NCBI GenBank assembly: GCA_024641635.1
Contig: JAHECS010000010.1
Location: 1 to 64,000, forward strand
Origin: Actinomycetes bacterium
GTDB lineage: Bacteria > Actinomycetota > Actinomycetes > S36-B12
Length of the DNA stretch: 64,000 nt
Reading direction: 5' to 3'
Below, in pieces: positions 51,345 through 59,448 of this stretch. Position 1 is the stretch's first letter. Each line of letters starts with the position of its first letter. The notes beneath the pieces were generated by a model. The model did no database searches, was not told where the DNA came from, and saw nothing but the letters and a program-made list of their open reading frames with translations. The translations under genes were made by a program, and so were the position numbers.

Positions 51345-53866
51345 CGCAAAGCCGCGCGACTCGTCCGCCGGACGGCCTCCCCGGGCTTGATGCCCGGTGG
51401 TCGCGCCTCGTGACCGCCAGGGATGCGGATGGCGTCTCCCGAACGTGGCACGTGCTCGACACCCACCCGGACGGCTCCGTCGACGACGTCGAGCTGACCC
51501 TGCTGTGCGTTCACGGCAACCCGACCTGGTCGTACCTGTGGCGCCGGCTCCTGGCCGCCGCTCCCTCGGGGATCCGGGTCGTCGCCGTCGACCACCTCGA
51601 CATGGGGTACTCCGAGCGGACGGACACGGTCCGTCGACTCGGCCAGCGCATCGAGGACCTGTCGGTCGTCACCGCGGCGCTGGGGGTCGACGGCCCGGTC
51701 GTGACTGTGGCGCACGACTGGGGTGGTCCGATCTCCCTGGGCTGGGCCCTCGCCCATCGCGAGCAGCTTCGCGGCATCGTCCTGCTCAACACGGCCGTGC
51801 ACCAGCCGGAGGGGGCGCCCGCCCCGTCGATCATCAGGCTCGCCCGCTCGGCGCCCGTCCTGCAGGCCAACACGGTGACAACGCCTGCCTTCCTCCGTGG
51901 GACCACGCTGCTCAGTGGGACGTCGCTGCCACGCTCTGTCGCTGACGCCTTCGCGGCCCCGTATGCCACGGCAGACCGCCGGTCGGCGATCGGCGCCTTC
52001 GTGTCCGACATCCCGCTGGAGCCAGGCCATCCCAGCGCGTCGACGCTCGACGCCATCGCAGCGGACATCGGCGGCCTCGACGTCCCGGCCCTGCTGCTGT
52101 GGGGGCCGGGCGACCCGGTGTTCTCGGATCGGTACCTCAACGACCTCATCGGCCGGCTGCCGCAGGCCGACGTCCACCGCTACGAGGGCGCTCGGCATCT
52201 CGTGATCGAGGACGCCCCCTCGCTCGTCGACGACCTGCTGACCTGGGTAGCGGACCTGCGTGCCGGTCGGACGTCGGCAGAGCCCTCGCCGCACTCCGAG
52301 GGAGAGCCCCTGTGGTCCGCCCTCGATGAGCGCGCTCTCGACGATCCCTCGGGTATCGCCCTTGCCGAGCCCACGACGGATGGTGCCTGGCGCAAGGTCA
52401 CCTGGGACCTGCTCCACCGGAACGTGGACCTGCTGGCCCGGGGCCTGGCGGCGCGGGGCGTCCACCGAGGTGACCGCGTCGCCGTCCTCATCACGCCAGG
52501 AGCCGACCTGCTCGCGGTCGTCTACGCGTGCTGGCGGATCGGGGCGAGCGTCGTGGTGACCGATGCGGGCCTCGGCGTGCGTGGCATCCACCGCGCGCTG
52601 CGCGGGGCGGCGCCCCAGCACGTCATCGCGATCCCGCGTGGGATGACGCTCGTGCGGGCACTGCGCCTGCCGGGCCGCCGCATCCCGGTGAGCGAGCTGC
52701 CTGCCATCGCCCGGCTGGGGTCGACGATGTCGTCCCTGCCGCAGGCGCCGGGGCCGGACGACGAGGCCGTCGTGGCGTTCACGTCGGGGTCGACCGGGCC
52801 GGCGAAGGGCGTCGTCTACCGGCATCGACAGGTGCAGCGGACGCGGGATGCCCTGCGCGAGCACTACGCCATCACGCCACGGGACTCCCTCGTGGCGGCC
52901 TTCGCCCCGTGGGCCGTGCTGGGTCCCGCCCTCGGCATCGCCTCGGCCATCCCGGACATGGACGTGACGTCCCCCCGCACACTCACCGCGAGGGCGTTCG
53001 CCGCTTCGGTCCGCGTGGTCGACGGGACGCTCGTGTGGGCCTCGCCCGCGGCGTTCACGAGCATCCTCGGCAGCGCAGGCGGAATGAGCGACGACGACCT
53101 GGCGGCGCTCGGCTCCCTGCGGCTCGTGCTCGGCGCCGGCGCGCCCGTGTCGCCGGCGCTGCTGCACGGGATGGCCCGGCTGTGCCCCCGGGCCGAGGTC
53201 CGTACTCCCTACGGCATGACCGAGGTGCTGCCGGTCGCCGACGTCACCATCGGCGAGATCGACGGGGCGGGTCTCGGCCCCGGCGTCCTTGTCGGGCACC
53301 CGCTGGAGGGGGTCGACGTGCGGATCAGCGAGCTGGACTCGTCCGGGACGGCCGTGGGCCCGTTGTCGGATCGCACGGGTGTCCTCGGCGAGGTCGTTGT
53401 CCGTGCGCCGCACCAGAAGGACCGCTACGACCGCCTGTGGGCCACCGAGCGGGCCAGCTCGCGGGAGACCGGCTGGCATCGAACGGGGGATGTCGGCGAG
53501 CTCGACGACGCTGGGCGCCTGTGGATCGGTGGTCGGCTGGCACACGTGATCACGACGGCAGATGGCCCGGTGGCGCCTGTGCGGATCGAGCAGGCCGTGG
53601 AGCTGCTGCCCGAAGTCGAGCAGGCCGCCTGCGTCGGGGTCGGCCCGATGGGCACCCAGCATCTCGTGGTCGTGGTCGTGTCGGCGAAGGCCGCCGGGGG
53701 ACTGGCGGATCTGGGGCTGACCGAGCGAGTGCGCAGGGCCGCTGGAGCTGACGTGGCGGCTGTCCTGGTGCGAAATGACCTGCCGGTGGACGTCCGGCAT
53801 CGGTCGAAGATCGACCGGACGGCGATCTCGCGCTGGGCCGGCGACATGCTGGCGGGTCGATCATGA
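51341..53866 (+). CDS. oleBC: OleBC fusion: beta-lactone decarboxylase and beta-lactone synthetase
   Basis: This 841-residue protein has two catalytic parts. The OleB part (about 1-300) is a haloalkane-dehalogenase-like alpha/beta hydrolase with nucleophile Asp126 in VAHDWGGPIS; it decarboxylates the beta-lactone to an alkene. The OleC part (about 310-841) is an AMP-ligase-like enzyme with VVAFTSGSTGPAKGVVYRH (P-loop), PYGMTEVLPV and a C-terminal subdomain; it closes the beta-lactone. Fusion of OleB and OleC is typical of actinobacterial clusters. The GTG at 51341 overlaps the oleA stop, and the stop overlaps oleD, so expression is tightly coupled. The C-terminal Lys of classical adenylating enzymes appears as HRSKIDR. 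Confidence 0.94.
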   Translation: MTQSRATRPPDGLPGLDARWSRLVTARDADGVSRTWHVLDTHPDGSVDDVELTLLCVHGNPTWSYLWRRLLAAAPSGIRVVAVDHLDMGYSERTDTVRRLGQRIEDLSVVTAALGVDGPVVTVAHDWGGPISLGWALAHREQLRGIVLLNTAVHQPEGAPAPSIIRLARSAPVLQANTVTTPAFLRGTTLLSGTSLPRSVADAFAAPYATADRRSAIGAFVSDIPLEPGHPSASTLDAIAADIGGLDVPALLLWGPGDPVFSDRYLNDLIGRLPQADVHRYEGARHLVIEDAPSLVDDLLTWVADLRAGRTSAEPSPHSEGEPLWSALDERALDDPSGIALAEPTTDGAWRKVTWDLLHRNVDLLARGLAARGVHRGDRVAVLITPGADLLAVVYACWRIGASVVVTDAGLGVRGIHRALRGAAPQHVIAIPRGMTLVRALRLPGRRIPVSELPAIARLGSTMSSLPQAPGPDDEAVVAFTSGSTGPAKGVVYRHRQVQRTRDALREHYAITPRDSLVAAFAPWAVLGPALGIASAIPDMDVTSPRTLTARAFAASVRVVDGTLVWASPAAFTSILGSAGGMSDDDLAALGSLRLVLGAGAPVSPALLHGMARLCPRAEVRTPYGMTEVLPVADVTIGEIDGAGLGPGVLVGHPLEGVDVRISELDSSGTAVGPLSDRTGVLGEVVVRAPHQKDRYDRLWATERASSRETGWHRTGDVGELDDAGRLWIGGRLAHVITTADGPVAPVRIEQAVELLPEVEQAACVGVGPMGTQHLVVVVVSAKAAGGLADLGLTERVRRAAGADVAAVLVRNDLPVDVRHRSKIDRTAISRWAGDMLAGRS

Positions 53867-54837
53867 GGGTTCTGGTGACCGGGGGCCGGGGCCTCCTGGG
53901 GTCGGCGACCGTTCGGGAGCTCACGGCCCGAGGCCATGAGGTGACGACCCTGCAGCGATCACCCGCCGGGCACGGTCCCGAGGTGCGGGAGATCCTCGGC
54001 GACGTCACGGATGCGGGCGTGGTGCGCGCCGCTGCCGAAGGGCGCGACGCCATCGTGCACCTCGCTGCCCTCGTCTCGATGGTCGGAGCATGGTCGGAGT
54101 TCGAGCGCGTCAACGTGGGCGGGACGCGGAACGTCCTGGCCGCCGCCTCAGCGGCCGGGGTCACGCGCCTCGTGCACGTCTCGTCCCCGTCGGTCGCGCA
54201 TGCGGGGGAGCCGCTCGTCGGCGTGGCCTCGACTCCCGCAGACCCGGATCGGGCCCGAGGGAACTACGCGCGCAGCAAGGCCATCGCCGAGCTCGAAGCG
54301 TTGTCCCACGACGGCGAGGCACTGGCGGTCTCGGCCATCCGTCCGCACCTCGTCTGGGGGCCGGGCGACACCCAGCTGATCGGGCGGATCGCGGAGCGGG
54401 CACGGCAGGGGCGACTGGTCCTCATCGACGACGGGGCCGCGCTGATCGACACCACCTACGTGGACAACGCCGCTGAGGCGCTGGCGCAGGCCCTGGACAG
54501 GTGCACCCGCCCCGAGGTCCGTGGGCGCGCGCTCGTGGTGACGAACGGGCAGCCGCGAACGGTGGCGGAGCTGGTGGGACGCATCGCCGAGGCTTCGGGG
54601 GGTGCGTCACCACGCCGCCACGTGCCCTTCTCGGTGGCACGGACCGCGGGCGCCGTGCTCGAGCGGGTGTGGGCGCGGTCCGGCCGCGAGGATGAGCCGC
54701 CGCTGACCGCGTTCGTCGCCGAGCAGCTCGCCACCGCGCACTGGTTCGACCAGCGGGAGACGCGGGCGGCTCTGGACTGGCGTCCGTCCGTGGGGATCGA
54801 GGAGGGCCTGGCCCGACTGGGGGCCTCGTACGCCTGA
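53863..54837 (+). CDS. oleD: OleD NADPH-dependent 2-alkyl-3-ketoacid reductase
   Basis: This 324-residue extended short-chain dehydrogenase has the nucleotide loop VTGGRGLLGSATV and active-site NYARSKAIAE (Tyr-x3-Lys). It reduces the OleA product to the beta-hydroxy acid used by OleC. ATGA overlap with oleBC places it in the same operon. The family also includes 3-beta-hydroxysteroid dehydrogenase-like enzymes, but context decides for OleD. Confidence 0.93.
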   Translation: MRVLVTGGRGLLGSATVRELTARGHEVTTLQRSPAGHGPEVREILGDVTDAGVVRAAAEGRDAIVHLAALVSMVGAWSEFERVNVGGTRNVLAAASAAGVTRLVHVSSPSVAHAGEPLVGVASTPADPDRARGNYARSKAIAELEALSHDGEALAVSAIRPHLVWGPGDTQLIGRIAERARQGRLVLIDDGAALIDTTYVDNAAEALAQALDRCTRPEVRGRALVVTNGQPRTVAELVGRIAEASGGASPRRHVPFSVARTAGAVLERVWARSGREDEPPLTAFVAEQLATAHWFDQRETRAALDWRPSVGIEEGLARLGASYA

Positions 54838-55294
54838 GGGCCGCCTGCCGTCGGTGTCGCGCAGGACTGGGTCGGAATGCTGGCGTGGCGTTCCACGGAA
54901 CTGGCCCGCCGATGTTCTATAAATGCGGAAGGCCCCTCGAAGTATGAGTTCGAGGGGCCTTCACATGGAAGCGCCCGCACACCGCCCGATTTCTCGGGGC
55001 GCCCGCGAAAGTGCAGATCGCGGCGCTCATGACCCGTTGCCAGGCCATCGGCGATGTCGTAATCGCTTCCTCGAGCCTCTCCCCGCGACCAGCCCCGCCA
55101 GCACTCGGGACCCTCCGGCGCATCCCTTGCGGTCTGCCTCCGTCGAACGGCCTGCGCTTCCTTGCTCGACCCGCCCCTTGCGGTGCGGTGGGTTAGTTCT
55201 ACTCGCGTCGCCGGACCTGTAGCAAGGGCTTTCCGAAAGAATGTTGAGGAAATCCTGACCCTCGAATCACACGGCTATCGCTGCGGCCCTGACG
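54838..55294. other. 457-bp non-coding stretch after oleD
   Basis: The strong hairpin at 54928-54962 probably ends the ole operon. A TATAAAT sequence sits just before it. Beyond 54970 several short ORFs in different frames (61, 68 and 99 aa) are compositionally unlike protein-coding DNA here and lack ribosome sites. A moderately AT-rich tract lies at about 55210-55275. I see no tRNA or recognisable RNA family; a small RNA cannot be excluded. Confidence 0.5.
54928..54962. terminator. ole operon terminator hairpin
   Basis: GAAGGCCCCTCGAA and TTCGAGGGGCCTTC form a perfect 14-bp stem with a 7-nt loop (GTATGAG). There is no T run. Confidence 0.8.
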
Positions 55295-56116
55295 TCACTC
55301 GCGGATCAGGAAGTCGGTGACCAGCTGGGCGAACGCGTCCGCATGCTCGAGCTGTGTCCAGTGCCCGCAGCGGCCGAAGACGTGCAGCTGCGCATCGTCG
55401 ATCAGCTGCTCGAGGTCGTACGCGTTCTGCAGGGGTATCACCCGATCGTCGCGCCCGTGCACGATGAGCGTCGGTGCCGCGATGCCTGCGATGTCGGACG
55501 GTTCGTGGGTCATCGCGTCCAGCGCCGACTGCCGGGGCGGCGGGAACATCGACCGGTACGCCTCCTGCACGCCGGGCCGGATGCTCGCCTGGTACCGAAG
55601 CTCGGCCAGGTCGGGTCCGATGAGGCCGCGGTCGTACGCGAACAGTTCGAGCAAGGCCTCCATCGCCGGAACGGAGGGTTCGTAGCCCCAGACCGCGTCG
55701 AGGCCCGGACTGAGCGGGAACGGCACCCCGACCGAGCCCATGAGGACGAGGCGCTGGACGCGGTCGGGGTGGTGGATTGCCAGGGACAGTGCGAGGGCTC
55801 CTCCGAATGAGTTCCCCACCACGTGCGCCTTCGGGATGTCCAGGGCGTCGAGCACTCCCAGCGCATGTGCCGTCCACGTCTCGAGGTCGTACGTCACGCC
55901 CTCGGGTCGATCGGTGAAGCCGAAGCCGACGATGTCGGGGGCGACCACCCGGAACCGGGCGCTGAGCGCCGGGATGGTCAGCCGCCAGTTGGCCCACGCG
56001 GACACTCCCGGGCCGGAGCCGTGCAGCAGGAGGACCGGCTGCCCCTCGCCGTCGAGATGGACATTGGTCGAGATCCCCGCAGCCACCAGCGAGGTTCCGA
56101 GCTCCGGCGTCGTCAT
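55295..56116 (-). CDS. Meta-cleavage-product-hydrolase-like alpha/beta hydrolase
   Basis: This 273-residue hydrolase resembles C-C bond hydrolases of aromatic or steroid catabolism (HsaD/BphD type). HGSGPGVSAWANWRLTIPAL is the HGxGPGxxxWxN oxyanion motif of that group. The nucleophile Ser is in VVGNSFGGALAL (GNSFGG), the Asp in HGRDDRVIPL and the His in GRCGHWTQLEHADAF. The ATG at 56116 is preferred. No partner dioxygenase is nearby, so the substrate is uncertain. Confidence 0.87.
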   Translation of the reverse strand: MTTPELGTSLVAAGISTNVHLDGEGQPVLLLHGSGPGVSAWANWRLTIPALSARFRVVAPDIVGFGFTDRPEGVTYDLETWTAHALGVLDALDIPKAHVVGNSFGGALALSLAIHHPDRVQRLVLMGSVGVPFPLSPGLDAVWGYEPSVPAMEALLELFAYDRGLIGPDLAELRYQASIRPGVQEAYRSMFPPPRQSALDAMTHEPSDIAGIAAPTLIVHGRDDRVIPLQNAYDLEQLIDDAQLHVFGRCGHWTQLEHADAFAQLVTDFLIRE

Positions 56117-56148
56117 GTCTGCATTCTCGACCCTGACACGATGGTCCA

Positions 56149-57363
56149 ATGCGTGGCACCCGGTGGCGAGCTGCGCTGCTGCTGGAAACTGCCAACGGCG
56201 CATCCGGGGTGGCGAACGCGATCGTCATGCTCGTCATCCCGTGGCTCGTGCTCGAACGCACCGGATCGGCCACGTCGGCCGGTCTCGTGGTCGCGGCCGC
56301 GTCGCTTCCCGGCATCGTCGTGGCCCCGGCCGTCGGCTGGTTCATCGACCGCTTCGGGCGGCGGATCGTCAGCATCGTCTCGGACGTGCTGTCCGCGGTG
56401 TCGGTCGCTGCCTTTCCGGTGGTGGCGCTGGTTCGAGACCTCGACCTCGCGTGGATCCTCGCGCTCGCCGTTCTGGGAGCCACCTTCGACCCGGCCGGCT
56501 CGACCGCCCGCAGGGCCATGATCCCGGACGTCTCGAGCGCTGCGGGGATCCCGATGGACCGGCTGAACGGCATCCACGAGGGCGTCTTCGGTGTGGGCTG
56601 GGCGGTCGGCCCGGCCCTGGGGGCGCTGCTGATCGCGGGCGCTGGGCCCGAGCGGGCGTTCTGGGTGCCGTTCGTGCTCTTCCTGGTCGCGGTGGCGTGC
56701 ATCGTCCGGCTCCGAGTCGGCGACGCGGGCCAGGAGGCTCGAGGACGGCGGGAAGAGGAGGAGGGCGCGTGGCGCGGACTCGTGCTCGGGGTGACCGTGC
56801 TGTGGAGGGATCATGCGCTGCGCGCGGTGACCGTCGCCCTGATGGTGCTCGCGGCCGTGTACCTGCCGACCGAGTCCGTCGTCCTCCCGGCCTACTTCGA
56901 GGCGCGCAACGAGCCCGGCAGCCTCGGCATCCTCGTGTCCCTGATGTCCGCCGGGACGATCATCGGGGCGTTCGGGTACGGGTGGCTCGCCGCACGGCTG
57001 AGCCGCTACCAACTGACCCGGATCGTCCTGCTCGGGACGGTCGCGGCGATCATCCCGCTGTCCTTCCTGCCCCCGCTGCCGGTGATGCTGCTCGCGGGTT
57101 TCGCCCTCGGGCTGGCGTGGGGGCCGTTCAGCCCCTTGATGAACACGCTCGTCCAGGTGCGTGTGCCCGCCGACGTGCAGGGCCGGGTCTACGGAGTCCA
57201 GATGTCGCTGTTCTACGCGTCGCCGCCCTTGGTCTTCCTGCTCGCTGGGTGGAGCGTCGAGACCTTCGGCGTCCAGGTCACGTATGTCGGTCTCGCCCTT
57301 GCCCTGTCGGTGACGGCCATCGGCGTCCTCTTCGTGCCGAGCATCCGTGACATCGACAACTAG
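56149..57363 (+). CDS. Major facilitator superfamily transporter
   Basis: This 404-residue, twelve-helix protein of the MFS_3 (EntS-like) type has NAIVMLVIPWLVLERTGSATSAGLVVAAASLPGIVVAPAVGWFIDRFGRR near the N-terminus, with DRFGRR as the loop 2-3 motif. It likely exports a small molecule. It starts divergently from the hydrolase gene (32-bp gap), and its TAG forms part of the -10 box for the tgt leader ORF. Confidence 0.88.
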   Translation: MRGTRWRAALLLETANGASGVANAIVMLVIPWLVLERTGSATSAGLVVAAASLPGIVVAPAVGWFIDRFGRRIVSIVSDVLSAVSVAAFPVVALVRDLDLAWILALAVLGATFDPAGSTARRAMIPDVSSAAGIPMDRLNGIHEGVFGVGWAVGPALGALLIAGAGPERAFWVPFVLFLVAVACIVRLRVGDAGQEARGRREEEEGAWRGLVLGVTVLWRDHALRAVTVALMVLAAVYLPTESVVLPAYFEARNEPGSLGILVSLMSAGTIIGAFGYGWLAARLSRYQLTRIVLLGTVAAIIPLSFLPPLPVMLLAGFALGLAWGPFSPLMNTLVQVRVPADVQGRVYGVQMSLFYASPPLVFLLAGWSVETFGVQVTYVGLALALSVTAIGVLFVPSIRDIDN

Positions 57364-57366
57364 GGT
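57361..57366 (+). promoter_or_regulatory. -10 box for the tgt leader ORF
   Basis: TAGGGT, which includes the MFS stop codon, lies 7 nt before the ATG of a 15-codon ORF that overlaps the tgt start. Confidence 0.5.
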
Positions 57367-57373
57367 CTGTCGC

Positions 57374-57421
57374 ATGCACCGGAGACCGCCTGTCCTCGTG
57401 ATGGCATCGGCGGCGGCGTGA
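57374..57421 (+). CDS. Possible 15-codon leader peptide overlapping tgt
   Basis: The ORF ATG to TGA at 57374-57421 reads MHRRPPVLVMASAAA. It starts 7 nt after TAGGGT, so a transcript from that box would be leaderless with this ATG first. Its TGA overlaps the tgt GTG (GTGA). tgt has no Shine-Dalgarno, so coupled reinitiation from this ORF is the simplest way to start it. Not in the ORF track. There is no homology support; it could be chance. Confidence 0.45.
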   Translation: MHRRPPVLVMASAAA

Positions 57422-58629
57422 CGGCCTCGGCATTCGCCTTCGACGTCCAGGACCGGCTCGACGGAACCCTCGGGCGCACCGGGATCATGACGACGCCGCA
57501 CGGTGAGATCCGGACGCCGGCCTTCACCCCGGTGGGCACGAAGGCGACCGTCAAGGCCGTCCTGCCGGAGTCGATGCGGGACCTCGGCGCCCAGGTCATC
57601 CTGGCCAACGCGTACCACCTGTACCTGCAGCCGGGTGCAGACATCGTGGAGGCGGCCGGCGGCCTTGCGGCCTTCATGGGCTGGCACGGCCCCACCATCA
57701 CTGACAGTGGCGGCTTCCAGGTGCTGTCATTGGGGGTCGGCTTCAAGAAGATCCTTGCGATGGACGCCCGCTCCGTCCGCTCGGACGACGTCATCGCGGA
57801 GGGCAAGGACCGGCTCGCCCACGTCGACGACGACGGGGTGACCTTCAAGTCGCACCTGGACGGGAGCATGCACCGGTTCACGCCCGAGGTGTCGATGCGG
57901 GTGCAGCACCAGATCGGAGCGGACATCATGTTCGCCTTCGACGAGTGCACGACCCTGCTCAACACGCGCGAGTACCAGGAGATGTCGGTCGAGCGGACCC
58001 GGCTGTGGGCCGAGCGGTGCGTGACGGAGCACGCCCGGCTCACGGAGGAGCAGCCCGATCGCCCGTACCAGGCCCTGTTCGCCGTCGTCCAGGGAGCGCA
58101 GTACGAGGATCTGCGACGGGCCTCTGCGCGAGGCCTGGCCGCCCTAAAGGTCGACGGCTTCGGCATCGGCGGGGCACTCGAGAAGGAGAGTCTCGGCACC
58201 ATCGTGCGCTGGGTGTGCGAGGAGCTGCCCGAGGGTCGACCGCGGCACCTGCTCGGCATCGGCGATCCGACCGATGTCTTCACGGCGGTGGAGAACGGCG
58301 CCGACACGTTCGACTGCGTTGCTCCGTCCCGGAACGCGCGCAACGGCACCGTCTACCACCGCGACAAGCGGTTCCACCTCACCAACGGGTCGTACCGGCG
58401 GGACTTCACCCCGATCGACGACTCGTGCGACTGCTACACCTGCGCCAACTACACCCGCTCCTACGTGCACCACCTCTACCGGGCCAAGGAGATGGTGGCG
58501 TCGACGCTCGCGACGATCCACAACGAGCGCTACATCGTCAGGCTCATCGACCGCATCAGGACGAGCATCGGTGACGGCACCTACTGGGAGCTGCGCGACG
58601 AGGTCCTGGGACGGGATACGCAGGCCTAG
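57418..58629 (+). CDS. tgt: Bacterial tRNA-guanine transglycosylase
   Basis: This 403-residue enzyme swaps guanine 34 for a queuosine precursor in tRNAs with GUN anticodons. TDSGGFQVLSLG carries one catalytic Asp and VQHQIGADIMFAFDECTT the nucleophile region; zinc ligands are in SCDCYTCANYTRSYVHHLY. The GTG at 57418 is the only in-frame start. Its TAG shares CTAG with the converging yhhQ. The remaining queuosine synthesis genes are not here, so precursor uptake by YhhQ is likely. Confidence 0.95.
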   Translation: MTASAFAFDVQDRLDGTLGRTGIMTTPHGEIRTPAFTPVGTKATVKAVLPESMRDLGAQVILANAYHLYLQPGADIVEAAGGLAAFMGWHGPTITDSGGFQVLSLGVGFKKILAMDARSVRSDDVIAEGKDRLAHVDDDGVTFKSHLDGSMHRFTPEVSMRVQHQIGADIMFAFDECTTLLNTREYQEMSVERTRLWAERCVTEHARLTEEQPDRPYQALFAVVQGAQYEDLRRASARGLAALKVDGFGIGGALEKESLGTIVRWVCEELPEGRPRHLLGIGDPTDVFTAVENGADTFDCVAPSRNARNGTVYHRDKRFHLTNGSYRRDFTPIDDSCDCYTCANYTRSYVHHLYRAKEMVASTLATIHNERYIVRLIDRIRTSIGDGTYWELRDEVLGRDTQA

Positions 58630-59303
58630 GCGACCGCGTACGTGGGCTCGCGGCGCTTGACGTGGGCGATGACGCGGTAGGTGACGGGCAGCAGCACGAC
58701 CTCGAGAAGGGTCTTGTAGACGTAGCCGACGAGGACGTAGTTCCAGAACTCCGCACCAGTGATGATCCCGTAGAAGGCGATCGTGCAGAAGACCAGCGTG
58801 TCGGCGAACTCGCCGACGGCGGTCGACCCGATGAGGCGCAGCCAGAGCGCCTTCTCCTTGGTGCGCTCCTTGATCCGCACGAGGACGTAGGCGTTGAGCA
58901 GCTGGCCGACGAGGAAGCCGCACACGCTGGCGAGCACGATCCGGGGGACGAAGCCGAGGACGGATTCGAACGCCTCCTGGTTGGGCCAGTCGGCCGCCGG
59001 TGGGGACAGCTGGACGAGCCAGAAGGTGATGGCGGCGAGGACGGACATCGCGAAGCCCAGGAGGATCGCCCGACGCGCGGCCTTCAACCCGTACACCTCG
59101 CTCAGGACGTCCCCGACGATGTAGGTGAGCGGGAACAGGAACGCGCCGCCGTCGGTGATGATCGGTCCGAAGGCGATGAGCTTGACCGCGCCGATGTTGG
59201 AGATCAGGAGCAGCCCGACGAACACCGCGACGACGACGGGGTAGACCCCGGAGCCGGTCATGGCGTAGTGGACGCGGCCGCTCGCGGGAGTGGGATTGTT
59301 CAT
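58626..59303 (-). CDS. yhhQ: YhhQ-family queuosine precursor transporter
   Basis: This 225-residue membrane protein of the QPTR/YhhQ family imports preQ0/preQ1-like precursors. Six hydrophobic helices are present; LLISNIGAVKLIAFGPIITDGGAFLFPLTYIVGDVLSEVYGLKAAR is the conserved N-terminal block and GEFADTLVFCTIAFYG a later one. Convergence with tgt on a shared CTAG and the shared pathway support the call. Its ATG lies one base after the CCA end of tRNA-Arg, with no room for its own ribosome site. The in-frame ATG at 59261 is a fallback start. Confidence 0.93.
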   Translation of the reverse strand: MNNPTPASGRVHYAMTGSGVYPVVVAVFVGLLLISNIGAVKLIAFGPIITDGGAFLFPLTYIVGDVLSEVYGLKAARRAILLGFAMSVLAAITFWLVQLSPPAADWPNQEAFESVLGFVPRIVLASVCGFLVGQLLNAYVLVRIKERTKEKALWLRLIGSTAVGEFADTLVFCTIAFYGIITGAEFWNYVLVGYVYKTLLEVVLLPVTYRVIAHVKRREPTYAVA

Positions 59304-59304
59304 G

Positions 59305-59380
59305 TGGCGCCCCCGGCAGGATTCGAACCTGCGACCTTCGGTACCGGAAACCGGCGCTCTATCCCCTGAGCTACGGGGGC
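59305..59380 (-). tRNA. tRNA-Arg (anticodon CCG)
   Basis: The cloverleaf reads cleanly on the minus strand. The acceptor GCCCCCG pairs with CGGGGGC, the D arm is GCTC/GAGC, the anticodon loop TTCCGGT has CCG for Arg CGG codons, and the T arm is GCAGG TTCGAAT CCTGC. The discriminator is G with an encoded CCA. The anticodon stem has one mismatch at its outer pair. TAGCCT at 59393-59398 (minus) may be its -10 box. Confidence 0.95.
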
Positions 59381-59392
59381 TCGGGCCGGATC

Positions 59393-59398
59393 AGGCTA
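59393..59398 (-). promoter_or_regulatory. -10 box of the tRNA-Arg/yhhQ unit
   Basis: TAGCCT (minus) lies 12 nt before the tRNA 5' end; TGGACG about 16 bp further upstream may act as the -35. Confidence 0.5.
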
Positions 59399-59448
59399 CC
59401 AGCGGGGCGGGCCCCGTCCACCGGCGCTCCGTCCGCAAGGATGGCGGG

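Noticed and set aside
54917-55222. Short ORFs (61, 68 and 99 aa) after oleD
   Set aside because: No ribosome site, no consistent codon bias, and the three frames conflict with one another and with the terminator hairpin.
57361-57417. Riboswitch (preQ1-type) before tgt
   Set aside because: The gap is only 57 nt and shows no preQ1 pseudoknot pattern; a leader ORF explains it better.
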